Source of the DNA: Granulosicoccus sp.
GTDB lineage: Bacteria > Pseudomonadota > Gammaproteobacteria > Granulosicoccales > Granulosicoccaceae
Direction: 5' to 3'
Assembly (NCBI GenBank): GCA_020627685.1
Contig: JAHDGK010000026.1
Span: forward strand, 1 to 36,565
DNA: 36,565 nucleotides
Position 1 is the stretch's first letter; each line of letters begins with the position of its first letter. The notes beneath the pieces were generated by a model. That model searched no databases. It was not told the DNA's origin and saw only the letters and a program-made list of their open reading frames with translations. Below are positions 32,762 to 36,565 of the stretch, in pieces. The position numbers and the translations under genes are program-made.

Positions 32762-34216
32762 ATGAATAAAAACGATCTTTGGTTTGACGCCTCATGCTGC
32801 TTTATAGCCAATCAATGGTTAGAACCACTTTCAGGCGAAACACTGGAACTCAGTAACCCATCGGACGGAAGCCTGCTTTGCCAGATTGCCCGATGCAAAC
32901 AAGCAGATGTTGACAGAGCGGTGTCCACCGCACAAAAAGCATTAGGGGGTGAATGGGGCAAACTCACCGCACCTGAACGCGGCAGAATTCTCTATCGCAT
33001 GGGACAACTTGTTCTAGAACGGGCCGATCAATTAGCCCGCTTAGAAGCGATGGATGTCGGCAAACCATTAAAACAGGCTAAGGCGGATGCAATTGCGCTA
33101 GCCCGCTATATGGAGTTTTACGCCGGCGCCTGCGACAAGGTACACGGATCGACAATTCCTTATATGGATGGATACACCGTTTACACCTTACGCGAACCAC
33201 ATGGTGTCACCGGACATATCGTTCCGTGGAATTATCCCATGCAAATCATTGGACGATCGGTAGGCGCTGCACTTGCCATGGGAAACGCTACCGTACTTAA
33301 ACCGGCAGAAGAGGCTTGTTTAACGGCGTTGGCGTTCGCCGACATTGCCCGTGAAGCCGGTCTTCCAGAAGGTGCATTAAACGTAGTACCCGGATTAGGT
33401 GCAGAAGCTGGAGCTGCACTTAGCTCACATGCCGGCGTTCAACACATCTCGTTTACAGGCTCAGTAACTGTTGGAAAACTAATTCAATCAGCTGCTGCTG
33501 CGAACGTTGTACCCGTGACGTTAGAACTGGGAGGTAAATCTCCACAGCTTGTATTTGAAGATGCCGATATCGATGTAGCACTACCATTTTTAGTAAACGC
33601 TGGAATCCAAAATGCCGGGCAAACCTGCTCAGCCTCTTCAAGAATTCTGGTACATCGTACTCGTTACGATGAAGTCGTGGAAAAGATGGCAGCCAGTTAT
33701 AGCCAATTACGAGTTGGTGCAGCCCTGGACGATCTTGATATCGGGCCGCTAATATCGGCTCGTCAAAAAGGCATCGTTAACAACTTTATAGACAAAGCTT
33801 CAGACTTACATTTAGCAGCACAAGGCTCTGTGTCAGATGAAGTCAACGATGGGGGGCATTACGTCAGCCCCATGTTGTTCAGCGGTGTCACACCTGAGCA
33901 TACTCTGGCTCAAGAAGAAATTTTCGGTCCCGTGCAGGTGGTCATTGGTTTCGACGATGAGGAACATGCTGTACAGATCGCTAACGGAACTCAATACGGA
34001 TTGGTTGCCTCCATATGGTCTCGCGATGGAGCACGACAGATGCGGCTGGCAAAACGACTTAGATCAGGGCAAGTGTTTATAAACAACTACGGCGCAGGCG
34101 GCGGCGTGGAACTGCCATTTGGCGGTAGCGGGCTTTCGGGGCATGGCCGTGAAAAAGGCTTCGAAGCCTTGTACGGTTTTTCAACCTTGAAAACGGTTGC
34201 CGCAAAACACGATTAG
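32762..34216 (+). CDS. Aldehyde dehydrogenase family protein
   Basis: 484 residues. NAD(P)-dependent oxidation of an aldehyde to an acid. Motifs: VPWNYPMQ, the nucleotide-binding FTGSVTVGK, catalytic Glu in LELGGKSPQ, catalytic Cys in NAGQTCSASSR, and QEEIFGPV near the end. It is closest in style to betaine- and gamma-aminobutyraldehyde-type dehydrogenases, but a substrate should not be assigned. Part of the TetR-controlled operon; the SDR gene follows after 10 nt, so the pair may oxidise an alcohol and then its aldehyde (inference). Confidence 0.93.
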   Translation: MNKNDLWFDASCCFIANQWLEPLSGETLELSNPSDGSLLCQIARCKQADVDRAVSTAQKALGGEWGKLTAPERGRILYRMGQLVLERADQLARLEAMDVGKPLKQAKADAIALARYMEFYAGACDKVHGSTIPYMDGYTVYTLREPHGVTGHIVPWNYPMQIIGRSVGAALAMGNATVLKPAEEACLTALAFADIAREAGLPEGALNVVPGLGAEAGAALSSHAGVQHISFTGSVTVGKLIQSAAAANVVPVTLELGGKSPQLVFEDADIDVALPFLVNAGIQNAGQTCSASSRILVHRTRYDEVVEKMAASYSQLRVGAALDDLDIGPLISARQKGIVNNFIDKASDLHLAAQGSVSDEVNDGGHYVSPMLFSGVTPEHTLAQEEIFGPVQVVIGFDDEEHAVQIANGTQYGLVASIWSRDGARQMRLAKRLRSGQVFINNYGAGGGVELPFGGSGLSGHGREKGFEALYGFSTLKTVAAKHD

Positions 34217-34226
34217 GGAGTAGAAA

Positions 34227-35000
34227 ATGAATTCGACATCAACGAATACATCCGGAAGATTATCCGGTAAAAACGCAATTGTCACCGGAGGTGCATCAGG
34301 ATTTGGTGCCGGCATCGTTCGCAAATTCGCGGCAGAAGGCGCTAATGTCATGATTGCCGACATCAACTTGGAAGCCGCTCAAGCTCTGGCAGCGGAAATC
34401 GGTGATCAAGCCGCAGCTTGTGCAGCCAACGTTAGCAAAAGCACTGATGTCAACGCACTTGTAAATGCAACGATAGAGTCCTTCGGCTCAATCGACATAC
34501 TGATCAACAACGCGGGAGTCACCCATCTTCCAATGCCCATGGAAGACGTTAGCGAGGAAGATTTTGATCGCGTGTTTTCAGTGAATGCGAAGTCTGTATT
34601 TCTCACGGCTAAAGCGGTAGTACCAATTATGAAAGCTCAGGGGCACGGTGCGATTTTGAACGTTGCCTCTACCGGTGGTGTTAGCCCTCGTCCCAACTTA
34701 AGTTGGTATAACGCGACAAAAGGCTGGATGATAACGGCGACTAAAACAATGGCTGTGGAATTAGCGCCAGCGGGTGTTCGGGTTAACGCAATTAACCCGG
34801 TTGCTGGCGAAACACCCTTATTAAAATCGTTTATGGGTGAAGACACACCCGAGGTTAGAGCGAAATTCATATCTACCATACCGCTGGGTCGATTTTCATC
34901 CCCAGAAGATATGGGAAATGCCGCCTGCTATCTATGCTCCGACGAAGCCAGTATGGTTACAGGAGTTTGTATGGAGGTAGATGGAGGCCGTTGTATATAG
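34227..35000 (+). CDS. Short-chain dehydrogenase/reductase (SDR)
   Basis: 257 residues, classical SDR. Rossmann motif TGGASGFGAG, NNAG, catalytic Ser in NVASTGG and the YxxxK pair in WYNATKGW; Asp in the ADINLE loop after beta-2 suggests NAD(H) preference. The C-terminal DGGRCI follows the usual GxxxxVDGG. The ATG has GGGAG 6 nt upstream. The last gene of the TetR operon; its stop abuts that of the convergent rpe with no spacer. Confidence 0.93.
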   Translation: MNSTSTNTSGRLSGKNAIVTGGASGFGAGIVRKFAAEGANVMIADINLEAAQALAAEIGDQAAACAANVSKSTDVNALVNATIESFGSIDILINNAGVTHLPMPMEDVSEEDFDRVFSVNAKSVFLTAKAVVPIMKAQGHGAILNVASTGGVSPRPNLSWYNATKGWMITATKTMAVELAPAGVRVNAINPVAGETPLLKSFMGEDTPEVRAKFISTIPLGRFSSPEDMGNAACYLCSDEASMVTGVCMEVDGGRCI

Positions 35001-35678
35001 TTATACGTTGGCCATATTGGCGCGCATTGCATCGATTACTGCAGCGTAGTCTGGCTCGTTAAATATTGCACTACCCGCAACAAAGGTATCCGCGCCTGCC
35101 GCGGCTACCTTAGCGATATTGTCCACCTTAATACCGCCATCAACTTCAAGTCGAATATCGCGACCGGTTTGATCAATTATCTTTCGCGCTACTTCAATTT
35201 TTTTGTAAGTGGAATCGATAAAGCTCTGTCCACCAAAACCCGGATTGACGCTCATGAGTAAAACAATGTCCACTTTATCGATGACCCATTCAAGAATATC
35301 CAATGGCATAGCTGGATTAAAAACCAAACCAGCCTGACAACCTTGGTCGCGAATCAACTGCAGTGTTCTATCAACATGTGTTTCCGCATCAGGGTGGAAT
35401 GTGATTAGATCGGCACCCGCTTTAGCGAACGCTACTGCCAACGCATCTACGGGCTGAACCATGAGATGCACATCTAGCGGTACAGGCTTTCCATCACTCG
35501 TCACACAATGAGGTTTTATGGCAGCGGCAACCGCCGGCCCGATAGTCAGATTTGGCACATAATGATTGTCCATGACATCGAAATGAATCCAATCGGCGCC
35601 AGCATCAATTACGGCGCGAACCTCATTGCCTAAAGCAGCAAAATCAGCGGACAAAATAGACGGGGCAATTCGATACAT
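35001..35678 (-). CDS. rpe: Ribulose-phosphate 3-epimerase
   Basis: Interconverts ribulose 5-phosphate and xylulose 5-phosphate in the pentose phosphate pathway. 225 residues, TIM barrel. Signatures: [63 protein letters not shown] and [12 protein letters not shown]. The start has a strong ribosome binding site, GAGGAG 5 nt before the ATG. Usual neighbours gph and trpE are not next to it. Confidence 0.97.
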   Translation of the reverse strand: MYRIAPSILSADFAALGNEVRAVIDAGADWIHFDVMDNHYVPNLTIGPAVAAAIKPHCVTSDGKPVPLDVHLMVQPVDALAVAFAKAGADLITFHPDAETHVDRTLQLIRDQGCQAGLVFNPAMPLDILEWVIDKVDIVLLMSVNPGFGGQSFIDSTYKKIEVARKIIDQTGRDIRLEVDGGIKVDNIAKVAAAGADTFVAGSAIFNEPDYAAVIDAMRANMANV

Positions 35679-35962
35679 AAGTACTCCTCAGCACGCCCCT
35701 TGTGGACGCTCTAAAGTAGATGGTGCCTATAAAAACACATGGACAAAGTTAGTGCGACAAGGATACTGGAATTGGACGCAATGGAGATAGATTTCACTAG
35801 AAAACCCGGATGTCTGCCTACCTATTCATCGACTACACTACACCTAAGCGTACGACGCGAACACAAGGTGCGTTAAATAACGGTAATTGGTGCATCCACG
35901 ACCCGAGAAGCTTGCGTAAGACCTAACAGTGCAACTCTTCTCAACTACTTCGGGAATTTCCA
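35679..35962. other. Intergenic region between divergent rpe and CHI-like gene
   Basis: About 284 bases with no open frame of note. It repeats 14 bases also seen at the ntrB promoter (CACAAGGTGCGTTA), but without the -12 GC, so I do not call a sigma-54 site. No terminator or riboswitch seen. Confidence 0.4.
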
Positions 35963-36478
35963 GTGAAAACATTCCTCTTGTTGATCTCTATACTCTTCAG
36001 CCACCACGTGGTTGCGGACTTGTCGATCGCGCAGCAACATGTCGACGATGCTCAACTCGTCGGTAAGGCACGGTTCAAGGTACTGTTCTGGAGTGTTTTC
36101 GACGCCGAGCTGTATGCCGAAAAAGGTGAATTTTCACAAGACAAACCATTCACACTGTCCTTGTCGTATTTGCGAGAGATTAACGGATCAGAGATTGTCG
36201 CAAAATCTATGTCTGAGATTAAAAGCCAAGACAACTTCCCGTCCGAAAAACTAGCAACCTGGAAATCGACTCTGGATTCGATTATTCCGGATGTAGATAC
36301 AAGCATCACAATCACTGGCGTTCAGAACAACAACTCTCACACACTATTCTATAAAAACGGCACGCTGATCGGAGAGATTAAGGATCCCGAATTCACTCGC
36401 GCGTTTTTCAATATCTGGTTAGGTGAAAAAACGTCTGAACCCAAGCTGCGAAGCCGCTTACTGGGAATGGCATATTGA
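35963..36478 (+). CDS. Chalcone isomerase-like periplasmic protein
   Basis: 171 residues from GTG 35963. A short signal peptide (MKTFLLLISILFSHHVVA) precedes a domain of the bacterial chalcone-isomerase-like family: LVGKARFKVLFWSVFDAELY, FTLSLSYLREINGSEIV, then HTLFYKNGTLIGEI and FTRAFFNIWLGEKTSEPKLRSRLLG. Bacterial members are exported and lack flavonoid-pathway partners; their role is unknown, with fatty-acid binding suggested for the fold. Confidence 0.85.
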   Translation: MKTFLLLISILFSHHVVADLSIAQQHVDDAQLVGKARFKVLFWSVFDAELYAEKGEFSQDKPFTLSLSYLREINGSEIVAKSMSEIKSQDNFPSEKLATWKSTLDSIIPDVDTSITITGVQNNNSHTLFYKNGTLIGEIKDPEFTRAFFNIWLGEKTSEPKLRSRLLGMAY

Positions 36479-36509
36479 CGTAGCTTCCGGGCGCCGTATG
36501 ATGGTTCCC

Positions 36510-36565
36510 ATGAGCGAAAAACATTCAAATCACGATCACGATCACGATCACGATCACGATCACGA
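36510..36565 (+). CDS. 5' end of a gene for a protein with N-terminal His-Asp repeat (partial)
   Basis: Starts at ATG 36510 (in-frame ATGs at 36498 and 36501) and runs off the window. The visible protein is MSEKHSNHDHDHDHDHDHD, a histidine/aspartate tract expected to bind Zn, Ni or similar metals. Such tails occur in metal chaperones, CDF transporters, SlyD-like and other proteins, so the family cannot be named from this fragment. Confidence 0.5.
   Translation, partial: MSEKHSNHDHDHDHDHDH
36531..36565 (+). repeat. CACGAT hexanucleotide tandem repeat
   Basis: Nearly six exact copies of CACGAT (35 bases) to the end of the window, each adding a His-Asp pair in frame. Copy number changes would alter the tract by two residues without a frameshift. 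Confidence 0.95.

Noticed and set aside
35865-35885. Sigma-54-like sequence sharing CACAAGGTGCGTTA with the ntrB promoter
   Set aside because: The -12 GC is absent at the required spacing; the shared 14 bases look like chance.
1-36565. tRNA, rRNA, CRISPR array, insertion sequence or prophage genes
   Set aside because: I looked for tRNA arm sequences, direct-repeat arrays, transposase motifs and phage proteins and saw none.

Overview
The window looks like chromosomal DNA from a free-living, probably marine, gammaproteobacterium. The evidence is a DUF4124-ntrB-ntrC block, class 2 (quinone-type) PyrD, a RapA-like SWIM-SNF2 ATPase, a PatZ-type acetyltransferase, a VIT-VWA protein of the marine proteobacterial kind, a non-pyrrolysine MttB homologue and a CHI-like periplasmic protein. 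I cannot name the genus. Coding density is high, overlaps of the ATGA type are common, and GTG or TTG starts are frequent. I see no tRNA, rRNA, CRISPR array, insertion sequence or phage gene.

Layout. 1-4.3 kb: gamma-glutamyltransferase (-), an MttB-family methyltransferase (+) and a 2OG-Fe(II) oxygenase-like protein (-). 4.4-7.7 kb: the nitrogen-control block, with a DUF4124 protein, NtrB and NtrC. The gap before ntrB carries two NtrC-type dyads with centres 31 bp apart and a sigma-54-like -24/-12 element. 7.7-11.6 kb (-): a lone prepilin-like protein, a BCP-type peroxiredoxin, and asnS overlapping holA. 11.7-14.4 kb (+): pyrD, a DHH phosphoesterase and a small secreted, probably outer-membrane protein. 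14.4-18.7 kb: a histone-deacetylase-family enzyme (-) divergent from a PatZ-like protein acetyltransferase (+), which overlaps an alpha/beta hydrolase gene. 19.0-22.3 kb: SWIM-SNF2 ATPase.

22.3-25.7 kb (-): a possible carbohydrate operon with an anchored Ig/Fn3-like protein, a CBM9-like lipoprotein and a GPH-family sugar symporter. 25.8-28.3 kb (+): a membrane-tethered EndoU-type RNase with no visible immunity gene, then an MscS-like channel with a long periplasmic coiled coil. 28.3-29.2 kb (-): DUF72 protein. 29.3-35.0 kb: a VIT-VWA surface protein (-) divergent from a TetR-ICMT-like-ALDH-SDR operon (+). Three copies of a 17-bp palindrome, probably the TetR operator, lie between them. 35.0-36.5 kb: rpe (-), a CHI-like protein (+), and the start of a gene coding for a His-Asp repeat in a CACGAT microsatellite that runs off the window.

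Three points stand out. One is the acetylation writer/eraser pair, whose writer has lost the catalytic His and much of the ATP-grasp of its acyl-CoA synthetase module. The second is the solitary EndoU protein. The third is the regulatory architecture before ntrB and between the VIT-VWA and TetR genes.
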